Positions 7,627 to 17,000 of a DNA stretch of 22,471 bases are shown here, in pieces. Position 1 is the first letter of the stretch, and every line of letters starts with the position of its first letter. Under the pieces are notes generated by a model. It searched no databases, was not told the origin of the DNA, and worked only from the letters and a program-made list of their open reading frames with translations. The DNA is from Vulcanimicrobiota bacterium (GTDB taxonomy: Bacteria > Vulcanimicrobiota > Vulcanimicrobiia > Vulcanimicrobiales > Vulcanimicrobiaceae): contig JAFAMS010000049.1 in the NCBI GenBank assembly GCA_019233165.1, positions 1 to 22,471 of the forward strand. The letters run 5' to 3'. Position numbers and translations under genes: made by a program.

Positions 7627-8066
7627 TTGTTCGAGCTCTTCGGCTTGCCGTTTCCGAAGCACGCGGGGCAACGTCCCGTAATCGTGAGCGAACAGTCGAC
7701 GTCGCCGAAGTGGTGCATCGTTCCGATCGCTTGCGCGATCTCGTTCAGTCCGGGCGCTGCGACGTTCACGAGCTGCCGGCATTCGACGCAGAGAAGGTGG
7801 TGGTGTTTTTCGATCACCGCTTCGAAGCGCGCCGCCGAAGCCGCGTACGAAAAAACTTGGACGAGCCCCAGCTCGCGCAGGATGTCGAGCGTGCGATAAA
7901 TCGTCCCAAGGCTCACGCCGGGGAGCTCTTCGCGCACGCGCTCGAGGATCGTCTCGGCCGAGAGATGCGAGCCGCCTCCATCGAGAGCCCGCAAAATTGC
8001 GGCACGCTGCTTCGTCAGACGGTATCGGGTCTGAAGAAGGCCGGCGTCGACCCCTCTAACGTCCAT
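7623..8066 (-). CDS. Fur-family metal-dependent transcriptional regulator
   Basis: A 147-residue regulator with an N-terminal winged helix (residues about 12-75, with the recognition region LPGVSLGTIYRTLDILRELGLV) and a C-terminal dimerisation domain. Two CxxC pairs, C93/C96 (CVEC) and C133/C136 (CPAC), would hold the structural zinc. The metal-sensing candidates are H34, E82 and H88-H90. E82 matches the Fur pattern rather than the Asp of PerR, and the position equivalent to PerR Asp104 is N108, so a peroxide-sensing PerR role is not favoured. Fur, Zur or an untyped relative all remain possible. A clear ribosome binding site (GGAGG) lies 9 bases before the ATG. It is convergent with flhA and divergent from secD. 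No Fur or Per box is evident in the shared upstream region. Confidence 0.93.
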   Translation of the reverse strand: MDVRGVDAGLLQTRYRLTKQRAAILRALDGGGSHLSAETILERVREELPGVSLGTIYRTLDILRELGLVQVFSYAASAARFEAVIEKHHHLLCVECRQLVNVAAPGLNEIAQAIGTMHHFGDVDCSLTITGRCPACFGNGKPKSSNN

Positions 8067-8075
8067 AGCAAGCGT

Positions 8076-8080
8076 CCTCC
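8076..8080 (-). promoter_or_regulatory. Ribosome binding site of the fur-family gene
   Basis: GGAGG on the minus strand, 9 bases before the ATG that ends at 8066. It supports this start; most other genes in the window have weak or no visible Shine-Dalgarno sequence. Confidence 0.75.
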
Positions 8081-8099
8081 GAGCGGGCCTGCATTTTGT

Positions 8100-8128
8100 T
8101 TGACCGGGAAAGGCGACCCTGCTACAAT
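8100..8128 (+). promoter_or_regulatory. sigma70-type promoter for secD-secF-helicase
   Basis: TTGACC (8100-8105) and TACAAT (8123-8128) are separated by exactly 17 bases and match the TTGACA / TATAAT consensus with one mismatch each. Transcription would begin near 8135, about 24 bases before the secD ATG. This is the strongest promoter visible in the window. It lies in the 92-base gap shared with the divergent fur-family gene, so that regulator could bind here, but I see no recognisable operator. Confidence 0.78.
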
Positions 8129-8158
8129 CTGCGGGTTCTCCCCTTCCGCCGGCAGAAA

Positions 8159-9499
8159 ATGTGGTCTAGGTTCAAGAATCCACTGAAGGCGGCGTTGCTA
8201 GTCGCCTTCGTTGCGCTGTGCGTCTGGGCTATCGTCCCGGTGCAGCAAAAGATTAAGCTCGGCCTCGATCTCCGGGGCGGCGTTCGCGTATTGCTCGAAC
8301 TGCAGCCCACGAAGGACGTTCCTTCGATCACGAGCCAAGTGCAGAGCCAGGTCGAGCAGGTCGTCGACAACCGGATCAACGGTCTCGGCGTGACCGAGCC
8401 GCAAATCTCGCGCGTCGGGACGAACCGATTGCTCGTCGAGCTTCCCGACGTGAAGAACCCCGACGAAGCGGTGCGCGCGCTCAAAGATGTCGCGAACCTC
8501 GAGTTCAAGATCGTTCCGCAAAAGGTCGCCGACCGCGCGTACGCGGCGCAGAACTCCGGCAAAGATACCGCCTACATCCGCGGCGACGTCCGGCATCCGA
8601 GCCAGGCGTACCTCGACAGCGGCCCGACCGTCTATACCGGCGCGGAACTGAAAGGCGCGCAGCCGTCGTACACCCAGGGCGGCCAGCCGAAGATCGACTT
8701 TCAGACGAAGAATCCGGGCAAGTTCGATGCGCTGACGCGCAAGTATCTGCACCAGAATCTCGGGATCTTCTTGGACAAGAGCTTCGTCTCGGCGCCGGTG
8801 ATTCAGGCCCCGATCGGCGAGAGCGGTGAGATCACCGGAAACTTCACCGAAGACGACGTGGTGCGAACGGCCAACGAGCTCAACGCGGGCGCGCTTCCCG
8901 TCCCGGTCGTCGTGATCTCGAACGACACGATCGGTCCGGTCTTGGGCAAGATCGATCTCGAGAAATCGCTCTACGCGGCCTCGATCGGTCTCGCGCTCGT
9001 GATGCTCTTCATGATCGTGATGTACCGCGTCCCGGGCTTTCTCGCCGACCTCGCGCTCGTCGTCTACGTCGTCGCGCTGCTGGCGCTCTTGGCGGTGAAC
9101 AAAGCCGTGCTGACGCTCCCAGGGATCGCCGGCTTCGTGCTGTCGATCGGGATGGCGGTCGATGCGAACGTCCTTATCTTCGAGCGGCTCAAAGAAGAGC
9201 TCTGGTCTGGGAAGACGCTCCGCGCCGCGGTGCGCACCGGGTTTGCGCGCGCGTTCAGCTCGGTCTTCGACAGCCACGTCACGACGATCGTCGGCGCCGG
9301 CGTCCTGTTCTTGCTCGGAACCGGGACGGTCAAAGGTTTCGCCTACACGCTCTTCTGGGGGACGGTCTTCTCGCTCGGCACCGCCGTCTACATCACGCGG
9401 TTTTTCGTGGACGCGCTGGTCGACAACAACGTCGTGACTTCGCCGGCCGCGTGGGGCGCCGAACCGCTCGTCCCCGAAGCGAAAGCCCAGACGGTTTAA
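8159..9499 (+). CDS. secD: Protein translocase subunit SecD
   Basis: SecD, with SecF, uses the proton motive force to pull proteins through SecYEG on the outer face of the inner membrane. The 446-residue protein starts with one transmembrane helix (about residues 10-27) and the hallmark LGLDLRGG (35-41). A periplasmic P1 region follows with NRINGLGVTEPQI, and the C-terminal membrane domain contains GMAVDANVLIFERLKEEL, where D335 is the equivalent of the proton-path Asp. Six membrane helices in total fit the family. The ATG at 8159 is preferred over an upstream TTG at 8096, because that would place the coding region across the promoter and add a non-helical lead. The P1 domain is compact compared with E. 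coli SecD (615 residues), as in many non-enteric forms. Confidence 0.96.
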   Translation: MWSRFKNPLKAALLVAFVALCVWAIVPVQQKIKLGLDLRGGVRVLLELQPTKDVPSITSQVQSQVEQVVDNRINGLGVTEPQISRVGTNRLLVELPDVKNPDEAVRALKDVANLEFKIVPQKVADRAYAAQNSGKDTAYIRGDVRHPSQAYLDSGPTVYTGAELKGAQPSYTQGGQPKIDFQTKNPGKFDALTRKYLHQNLGIFLDKSFVSAPVIQAPIGESGEITGNFTEDDVVRTANELNAGALPVPVVVISNDTIGPVLGKIDLEKSLYAASIGLALVMLFMIVMYRVPGFLADLALVVYVVALLALLAVNKAVLTLPGIAGFVLSIGMAVDANVLIFERLKEELWSGKTLRAAVRTGFARAFSSVFDSHVTTIVGAGVLFLLGTGTVKGFAYTLFWGTVFSLGTAVYITRFFVDALVDNNVVTSPAAWGAEPLVPEAKAQTV

Positions 9500-9502
9500 G
9501 CG

Positions 9503-10789
9503 ATGTTTTTCCGCCGCCTGCACTGGAACGTCGTCGGCTGGTTCAAGATCGTCTCGGCGATCTCGTACGCGGTCATCCTCGCCGGGCTGCTCGTGATGGG
9601 CTACCACTGGGTGAAGACCGGCTCGCCGCTGCGCCTGGGACTCTCGTTCACCGGCGGGACCGACGTCACGGCGAAGTTCGTGCGGCCGGTCGGCCAGCCC
9701 GAGATCGCGCAAGCGCTCGGCAAGGTCGGCGTCGCCGACGCGCGGATCAATACGCTCAGCAAGACCGGCGACCAGGCGAACACGCGCTGGACGATCGAGA
9801 CGCAGACCGACTTCGGGAACGATACCTCGAAGCTCTGGGACGCGCTCAACGGCGTCGCACCGGTCGACCGCGGGCAGTCGGAGATCTCGTCGGTCGGCCC
9901 CTCGCTCTCACACGAGTACCTGCTCAAAGCGTTGTGGGCGCTGGTGATCGCGATCTCGATCCAGTTCGTCTACATCGCCTTCCGGTTCGGCTGGAACTAC
10001 ATCTTCGGGCTCGTCACGATCGTCGCGCTGGTCCGCGACTCGCTGATGATGATCGGGATCTACGCGATCGCCGACAAGCGGGTCGACGACGCATTCCTCG
10101 CGGCCGTTCTGACCGTGATCGGCTATTCGGTGATGGACACGATCGTGATTCTCGACCGGATCCGCGAGAACACGAAGCTCATGGACGGCGAGCCGTACGA
10201 GAAGATCGTCAACACGTCGATCCTGCAGACGATGACGCGCTCGGTGAACACGCTGGCGACCGTCGTGATCACGCTCGTCGCGCTCCTCGCGTTCGGCGGC
10301 GCGTCCCTACAGAACTTCGCGTTCGCGCTGCTCGTCGGGATCTGCTCGGGTGGCTATCACTCGATCTTCTACTCGGCGCCGCTCGTCGTCGGCTTGCGCA
10401 AACGTCAGCTCGAACGCGCCCAGCGCCGGCGCGAGCTCGGCCTCGCCGCGCCGCAGAGCCCCAAGCCGCGGACCGTCGCCGAGGCGCGGGCGCAAGCGCG
10501 CTCTGCGGCCGAGCGAGAAGCGATCGTCACCGCGCGCAAAGAGCGCAAGCAGCGCGAAAAGCTCGAATCGCGCGGCGGCCAGCAGCAGCGACCGGGGCGA
10601 TACCGCAAGCGCACGCCGACGACCAGCTCGGCAACCGTCGAGACGATCGTCGAGAGCGAGCCGGAGATCGATCCGCTCGACGCCCAGCAAGCCGGATTGC
10701 ACGACGAAGCGCTCGAGCTCGGGCACGAAGAGATCCACCTGAACCTCGACGAGCCGGGCGAAGGTGGCGAGTCGAAGGCCGGCGGCTAA
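9503..10789 (+). CDS. secF: Protein translocase subunit SecF with long charged tail
   Basis: SecF is the partner of SecD in proton-driven protein export. After an N-terminal helix, LGLSFTGGTDV (residues 45-55) is the family block, and the membrane domain has VIGYSVMDTIVILDRIREN with D212 and R219 as the conserved charged pair of the proton path. The usual 'vNDT' is 'VMDT' here, so the Asn is replaced by Met. Canonical SecF is about 300 residues. This one is 428, because after the last helix (about residue 300) there is a tail of about 125 residues: first Arg/Ala-rich and likely helical, then a short basic RKR stretch, then an acidic, Glu/Asp-rich end. It starts 3 bases after secD and overlaps the helicase gene by 26 bases. 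Confidence 0.95.
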   Translation: MFFRRLHWNVVGWFKIVSAISYAVILAGLLVMGYHWVKTGSPLRLGLSFTGGTDVTAKFVRPVGQPEIAQALGKVGVADARINTLSKTGDQANTRWTIETQTDFGNDTSKLWDALNGVAPVDRGQSEISSVGPSLSHEYLLKALWALVIAISIQFVYIAFRFGWNYIFGLVTIVALVRDSLMMIGIYAIADKRVDDAFLAAVLTVIGYSVMDTIVILDRIRENTKLMDGEPYEKIVNTSILQTMTRSVNTLATVVITLVALLAFGGASLQNFAFALLVGICSGGYHSIFYSAPLVVGLRKRQLERAQRRRELGLAAPQSPKPRTVAEARAQARSAAEREAIVTARKERKQREKLESRGGQQQRPGRYRKRTPTTSSATVETIVESEPEIDPLDAQQAGLHDEALELGHEEIHLNLDEPGEGGESKAGG

Positions 10790-12722
10790 CAAACCGCTCC
10801 CACCTCCGACGCCGTCGGAGGCTGCCTTCGAGCGGCTCCTCGCCGGTCTCGGCGAGGAGCGCAGCGAGTCGCGGGAATTCGTCGACGCGCTGTTCGCAAA
10901 ACGCGCGCAGTACGAAGCACCGGAACGTTATGCGAATCTCGGCGACGCGTGGGAGTTCAACACCAAGCTCGCCGGCGTAACGTTCGAAGGCCGGCAAGAT
11001 ATCGCCGCAAGCCTCCAGCCGGGAGCGATGCTCGAATTGCGCCGCCAACCCGAGAATCCGTACGACGCAAACGCGATCGCGTGCCATTATGGCGCGCTGC
11101 AAGTAGGCTACCTCAACCGCGAGATGGCAGCGAAGCTCGCGCCGCTCATCGACGGCGAAGGCCGCCGCTATGCGGCGCAGATCACCGCCGTCACCGGCGG
11201 GAAGAGCGGCCGCTCGTGGGGCGTCAACGTGCGTCTGCGCCGCAGCGACGCCGCTCGCGGTTCGCGGACGTTCGCCGCGCCCCAACGCGGCGCCGGCGCC
11301 GGCGGCGTCCGAAAGGCGCTAATCGGCGAGCATCCGATCCGCGAGCCGCAAGCGCTCGTCCTCGAGCGGATCGGCTCGGGTGCGAATACCCTCGCGGTCA
11401 TGGGAACGGGCCGCGGCAAATCGTTCTGCTTTCAGTACGCCGGAGCGCTCGCGGCCCTCGAGCGAGCGGCGAAAACGCTCGTCGTCTACCCGCTGCGCGC
11501 GCTCGCGAACGATCAGTTCGATGCGATGGAGAAGCGCCTGGGACCGCTCGGCCTGCGGATCTTTCGGGCGAACGGCGCGATCGACGGCGACGAGCGCGGC
11601 GAGCTGATGGCGGCGCTCGAGTCGGGGACGTGGGACATCGTGTGCTCGACGCCGGAGTTCGTCGAGTACCACGTCGAGCGCTTTGCCGGAGCGGCGAGCC
11701 GTCCGTCGCTCGTCGTGATCGACGAGGTCCATCACGTCTACGAAGCGACGCATCGGCCGGCGTACGCGAAGTTTGCCGCCACGCTAGCCAAGCTGGGCGC
11801 GCCGCAGATCCTGGCGTTGACCGCGACCGCGAAAGACGACGCCTTCGATCACGTAACGCGCGAGCTCGGAATCGACGCGTGGGTGATCGACCCGACGGTT
11901 CGCGAGAACCTGCACGTCGTCGACGCCCGCGGGACCGGTGAGAAGGACGAGTATCTGCTCAACGCGCTCGACGGTAGCGGCAAGGCGATCGTCTATTGCA
12001 ACTCGCGGGCGAAGTCGATGGCCGTCGCGGAACGCCTGCGCGTCGCCTTTCGCGGGGAAGTGGCTTTTTATCACGCCGCGATGGGCGCCGCCGAACGAAC
12101 TGCGGTCGAGCGCTATTTCCGGGAAGGCGAGGTGCGCATCGTCGTCGCTACTTCAGCGTTCGGAGAGGGGATCGACCTCCCGGACGTCCGCGACGTCGTG
12201 CTGTACCATCTCAGCTTCGATTTCACCGACTTCAACCAGCAAGCCGGCCGGGCCGGACGCGACGGCGTGGATGCCAGGATCCACTTGCTCTTCGGCGAGG
12301 CGGACCGCTCGCTCAACGATTTCATCATCGCGCGGGAGGCGCCTGAGTTGGGGACGCTCCGCGAGATCTATCGGGCGATGAAAGATTTTGCCCGGGAAAG
12401 GATCGTGCGCGTCGACTACGGCGACGTTGCCGCGGCGGTCGACAGCAAGGTCGTCGATGCCCGCACGATCGGGATTGCGGCGCGGATCTTCGAGGACGCC
12501 GGGCTCATCGAGGCCGGGATCGACGACGAAGGCCGTTTCGTGCGGATGCTCGAGGTGTCGACACGGATCGACATGACGCAGAACGCACTCTTCGCGGAAG
12601 GTCAGGCCAACCGCGAGAGCTTCGAGCGGTTCGCGAAGATCGTTCTATCGGCGCCGGCGAAAACGCTCGAGCAGGTGATCAACCGGCCGATCTACCCGCA
12701 AAACGTCGCGCTGCTGCGCTAG
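10764..12722 (+). CDS. HIRAN domain fused to RecQ-like superfamily 2 helicase
   Basis: A 652-residue protein starting with GTG inside secF. Residues about 66-155 fit a HIRAN domain (TKLAGVTFEGRQ, LQPGAMLELRRQPENPYDANAI, QVGYLNREMA), a module that binds 3' DNA ends or stalled forks and is best known from HLTF/Rad5. The helicase core follows: motif I GTGRGKS (214-220), motif II DEVH (320-323), a TAT-type motif III (LALTATAK), IVATSAFGEGIDLP for motif V, and motif VI QQAGRAGRDG (492-501), which is RecQ-like. After the core there is no four-Cys zinc site of RecQ; a winged-helix-like stretch (about 555-595) is followed by a C-terminal segment. A DNA repair or replication-restart role is inferred. 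Its place behind secDF is not explained by function and may only reflect shared transcription. Confidence 0.9.
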   Translation: MASRRPAANKPLPPPTPSEAAFERLLAGLGEERSESREFVDALFAKRAQYEAPERYANLGDAWEFNTKLAGVTFEGRQDIAASLQPGAMLELRRQPENPYDANAIACHYGALQVGYLNREMAAKLAPLIDGEGRRYAAQITAVTGGKSGRSWGVNVRLRRSDAARGSRTFAAPQRGAGAGGVRKALIGEHPIREPQALVLERIGSGANTLAVMGTGRGKSFCFQYAGALAALERAAKTLVVYPLRALANDQFDAMEKRLGPLGLRIFRANGAIDGDERGELMAALESGTWDIVCSTPEFVEYHVERFAGAASRPSLVVIDEVHHVYEATHRPAYAKFAATLAKLGAPQILALTATAKDDAFDHVTRELGIDAWVIDPTVRENLHVVDARGTGEKDEYLLNALDGSGKAIVYCNSRAKSMAVAERLRVAFRGEVAFYHAAMGAAERTAVERYFREGEVRIVVATSAFGEGIDLPDVRDVVLYHLSFDFTDFNQQAGRAGRDGVDARIHLLFGEADRSLNDFIIAREAPELGTLREIYRAMKDFARERIVRVDYGDVAAAVDSKVVDARTIGIAARIFEDAGLIEAGIDDEGRFVRMLEVSTRIDMTQNALFAEGQANRESFERFAKIVLSAPAKTLEQVINRPIYPQNVALLR

Positions 12723-12736
12723 AGCTCGTGTGAAGG

Positions 12737-13987
12737 CTATGCGAAGGTAGGTTCTTCGACCGGCGGTCGCGCGTGTTCGGGTGGGATGATCCCTCGCTCG
12801 CGGAGTCCGGCGATCTCGGCGTCGCCCAGCTTGAGGTCGCGTTTGAGCAAGACGACCGTATCGCCACCGAGCTCCGACGGACCCGGCTCGATCGTCGCCG
12901 GCTCGGAGTGCAAAAACTCCGGGATCGCGCGCATCATGCGCATCGGTCCGAAGACCGGGTCGTCAACCGTCAGGAACGACTCGCGGTGGGCGATCTGCGG
13001 GTTGTCGAACACCGTCGGGATCGTCTCCAGCGGACCGATCGCGCAGCCCATCGGGATCAGCGTATCGAGAACTTCCTCTTGCGTGCGCACCTTGCACCAG
13101 GCTTCGATCGCGCGATTGAGCGCGTCGCCGTTGCGGATCCGGTCGGCGTTCGTCTTGAACCGCGGATCCTTCGCCATCTCCTCGCCGCCGACCGCGAGAA
13201 TGAATCGCTCGGCGATCGTTTGCGAGCTCCCCGAAAGCGCGACGTACTTTCCGTCGCTGCACAAGAACGCGCCGCGAGGTGAGGTGAACTCGAGCTCGTT
13301 CCCCTTGCGAAGCGGGACGTGGCCCGTTTGATCGTACGCCATGAGCTGCAGCTCGGTGAGCTTCATCGCGGCCTCATAGATCGCGCAGTCGATGATCTCG
13401 CCCTGGCCGGTCTGCTTCATTCTAATATAGGCGGCGAGTACGGCGCTCGCCCCCAGCATCGCCGCCATCGTGTCGGCGAGCGCGAGCGGCGGCAGGAGCG
13501 GCGGGCGATCCTCCCACCCGCTCACGGCGGCGATCCCCGTCATCGCTTCGGCGAGCGTTCCGAATCCGGCGCGATCGCGATACGGCCCGCTCTGCCCAAA
13601 CGCGGTCGTGCGGAGCACGATGAGTTGGGGGTGCTCTTCGAGCAGACGATTAGGATCGAGGTTCCACTTCTCGAGGGTTCCGGGACGAAAATTCTCGATG
13701 AAGATATCGAAGGTGCCGAGCCACCGCCGAAGCAGCGCTTGCGCTTCCACGGTGTGCAGGTCGAGCGCGACGCTCTTCTTATTGCGGGAGAGCGACTTCC
13801 AAAAGATCCCTTGCTCGTGCTTCTCGGTCGAGAAGTGACGGGCGGTGTCGCCGCGACCCGGGTGCTCCAGCTTGACGACTTCGGCGCCGTAATCTCCCAG
13901 AATGGTCGCGGCGAGCGGTGCGGCGATCATCGTCGCGGCGTCGAGGACGCGTACTCCTCGGAGGGGGCGAGCGGCGGCTTTCGTCAT
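12737..13987 (-). CDS. Class III CoA-transferase (CaiB/BaiF family)
   Basis: These enzymes move CoA between acyl-CoA and a free acid through an aspartyl-CoA thioester. The 416-residue protein has the family start GVRVLDAATMIAAPLAATILGDYGAEVVKLEHPGRGD and the NKKSVALDL and FIENFRPG blocks. D172, in LALADTMAAML, is the expected catalytic aspartate. The length is normal (about 400). The substrate is unknown: carnitine-, formyl-, succinyl- and other CoA transferases share these motifs. It converges on the helicase gene with 14 bases between stops, and is divergent from the RND pump with 56 bases between starts. No partner enzyme of a specific pathway lies in the window. Confidence 0.94.
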   Translation of the reverse strand: MTKAAARPLRGVRVLDAATMIAAPLAATILGDYGAEVVKLEHPGRGDTARHFSTEKHEQGIFWKSLSRNKKSVALDLHTVEAQALLRRWLGTFDIFIENFRPGTLEKWNLDPNRLLEEHPQLIVLRTTAFGQSGPYRDRAGFGTLAEAMTGIAAVSGWEDRPPLLPPLALADTMAAMLGASAVLAAYIRMKQTGQGEIIDCAIYEAAMKLTELQLMAYDQTGHVPLRKGNELEFTSPRGAFLCSDGKYVALSGSSQTIAERFILAVGGEEMAKDPRFKTNADRIRNGDALNRAIEAWCKVRTQEEVLDTLIPMGCAIGPLETIPTVFDNPQIAHRESFLTVDDPVFGPMRMMRAIPEFLHSEPATIEPGPSELGGDTVVLLKRDLKLGDAEIAGLRERGIIPPEHARPPVEEPTFA

Positions 13988-14043
13988 CGGTTGGACCTCA
14001 CGAAGCCGGATTTCAGAGGCCCCTGCGCAAAGGTCCTGGCGGC

Positions 14044-17000
14044 GTGAATTTTTTCTTGCGGAGACCGATCTTCGCGTCGGTGTGTTCGCTCGTGATCGTC
14101 TTGGTCGGGCTGATCACGATCCCGACGCTGCCGATCTCCCGGTACCCACAGGTCGCTCCGCCACAGGTGACCGTCTCGGCGACCTACACCGGCGCCAGCG
14201 CAGAGACCGTCGAGCAGACCGTTACCGTCCCCCTCGAGGAGGCGATCAACGGCGTCTCCGGCTTGCGCTACATCAGCTCGTCGAGCGCGAACAACGGCAC
14301 GGTCACGATTACGTGCACCTTCGATCTGAGCACGAATCTCGACATCGCGGCGACCGACGTGCAGAACGCGGCAAACACGGCCCTTGGCTCCCTTCCGGCC
14401 GCGGTTCAACAAACCGGCTTGATCGTGAAGAAAAACTCTGGCGCGTTCGTCCTCGCGTTCGCGCTCTTCGCGACCGATCCGAGCGTCGATCGACTCTTCC
14501 TCGCGAACTACGCCGACATCAACATCGTCGACACGATCAAGCGCATCAAGGGCGTCGGCGACGTGCGCGTCTTCGGCGACCGCCGATACGCAATGCGGGT
14601 CTGGATCGATCCGAAGAAGCTCAACGCGTTCGACCTTACGGCGACCGACGTCACCGCCGCGATTGCCGCACAGAACGTGCAGGTCGCCGCAGGTGCGGTC
14701 GGGCAGCCCCCGGTCCCGAGCGACGCGCCCTTCCAGATTCCCGTGAACGTGCAAGGGCGGCTCAAGGATCCCTCGGAGTTCGGCAACATCGTCGTCAAGA
14801 CGACGCCGCAGGGCGGGTACGTGCGCATCCGCGACGTCGGCCACGTCGACCTCGGCGCGCAGGATTACAACACGAACCTGCGCTTCAACAAGAAACCCTC
14901 GGTCGGGATCGCGATCCTCCAACTCCCCGACGCAAACGCGCTCGACGTTTCGCGGGCTTCGCGGGCGGCGATGGAGCGGCTTTCGAAGCATTTCCCGCAC
15001 GGCGTCGCCTACGGCTTGGCGTTCGATGCGAGCGACTTCGTCACCGAGTCGATCAAGGAAGTCATCCTCACGCTGCTGATGGCGATCGTCCTGGTGGTCA
15101 TCGTGATCTTCTTGTTCTTGCAGGACTGGCGAACCACGCTCATCCCCGCGGTTGCGATCCCCATTTCCTTGATCGGGACGTTCTTCCTGATGAAGGTCTT
15201 CGGGTTCTCGATCAACACCCTGACGCTCTTCGGGCTGACGCTGGCGACGGGGCTGGTCGTCGACGACGCGATCGTCGTCATCGAGAACATCGCGCGGTTC
15301 ATTCAGAGCAAGAAGATGGACCGGATGGCGGCGGCGGAGGCCGCGCTCAAAGAAATCGTCGGTGCCGTCGTCGCGAGCTCGCTGGTCTTGCTCGCGGTCT
15401 TCATCCCGGTCGGTTTCTTCCCGGGAACGACGGGCCGGCTCTACCAAGAGTTCGCGCTGACGATCGCCTGCGCGATTACGATCTCGCTCTTCGTCTCGCT
15501 TACGCTGACGCCGGTGATGTCGGAGAGGCTGATCGGCGACGATGAGTCGCCGCACGGCCGGTTTTGGGAGCGCGTCAACGCCGGGATCCTTTGGATCCGG
15601 ACGAACTTCGACCGGACGTTGCGGCGCACCATGCGCCACGGCAGGCTGGTCGGCGGGCTCTTCGCAATCGGCCTGCTGCTGACCGGCTACGCGTATACGC
15701 ACACGCCGACGGCGTTCATCCCGAACGAAGACGTCGGCTACTTCTTCGTGACCGTCCAGGCGCCGGACGGCGCTTCGCTACCGTATACGACCGCGGTCTC
15801 GCTGCAAGCCGAGAAGATCTTCTTCGCGCAGCCCGAGGTCGCCGACGTCTTCAACATCCAAGGGTTCAGCTTCACCGGCCAGGGTTCGAACTTCGGATTG
15901 ATGTTCGTTCACCTGACGCCGTGGAGCGAGCGCAAGGGTGCAGACCACACGCTCGCAGCGGTGCTCGCGCGTCTGCGGGGGCCGCTTTCGCAGATCACCG
16001 GCGCGCAGGTCTTCGCGTTCAACCCGCCCGCGATACCCGGCGTCGGCAGCATCGGCGGCTTCCAGTTCATGCTCGAAGATACCGGGAACATCGGATTGCC
16101 GGCGCTTACGACGGCGGCGCGGCAGTTCGTGCGGACGGCGAACGCCGATCCGGACCTGCAGGCGGTCTTCACGACGTTTCGCTCGAACGGCCCCCAGCTC
16201 GTCGTCGACGTCGATCGCGACAAAGCGCAGTCGATCGGCGTCTCGCTCGCCGAGATCTTCAATACGATGCAGATCTACTTGGGGTCGAGCTACGTCAACG
16301 ACTTCACGTATCTGAACCGATCGTTCCGCGTCTACGCGCAAGCGGAGACGCCGTTCCGGCTCTCGCCGAGCGATCTCGGCCGTATCTTCGTGCGCTCGGC
16401 CGGCGGCGGCTCGATCCCGCTTGCGGCGCTCGTCCACGTCCACACCGGACAAGCCGCTCCGATCATCACCCACTACAACCTCTTCCGCTCGATCGAGATC
16501 GACGGCCAGGCCGGCCCCGGCCATGGAAGCGGCGAGGCAGAAGCGGCGATGCAACGGATCGCGCAAGCCCAGCTTCCTGCGGGGACGCAGTTCGAGTGGA
16601 CGGGCATCGCGCTCGAAGAGACGACCTCCGGAGGACAGTCGGGGCTGATCTTCCTGCTCGGCATTCTCTTCACGTTCTTGGTGCTCGCCGCGAAATACGA
16701 GAGTTTCAGCGAACCGCTCATCATCTTGTTCACGGTCCCGCTCGCGATTTTGGGAGCGCTCTTCGGATTGTGGTCGCGCGGGATTCCGAGCGACGTCTAC
16801 GCGCAGGTCGGTTACGTGATGCTGATCGGCCTTGCGAGCAAGAACGCGATCTTGATCGTGGAGTTCGCGAACCAGCAGCGCGAGGCCGGAAAGTCGGTCG
16901 AGGAAGCGGTCGCGACCGCGGCGGAGATTCGGCTGCGCCCGATCTTGATGACATCGTTCGCGTTCATTCTCTCGGTCGTTCCGCTCGTCATCGCGACCGG

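Noticed and set aside
8096-8158. TTG at 8096 as the start of secD
   Set aside because: It would put codons across the -35/-10 promoter and add residues absent from SecD proteins. ATG at 8159 begins the normal first helix.
12723-12736. Possible bidirectional terminator between the helicase and CoA-transferase genes
   Set aside because: Only 14 bases separate the stops, and no hairpin or T tract is visible.
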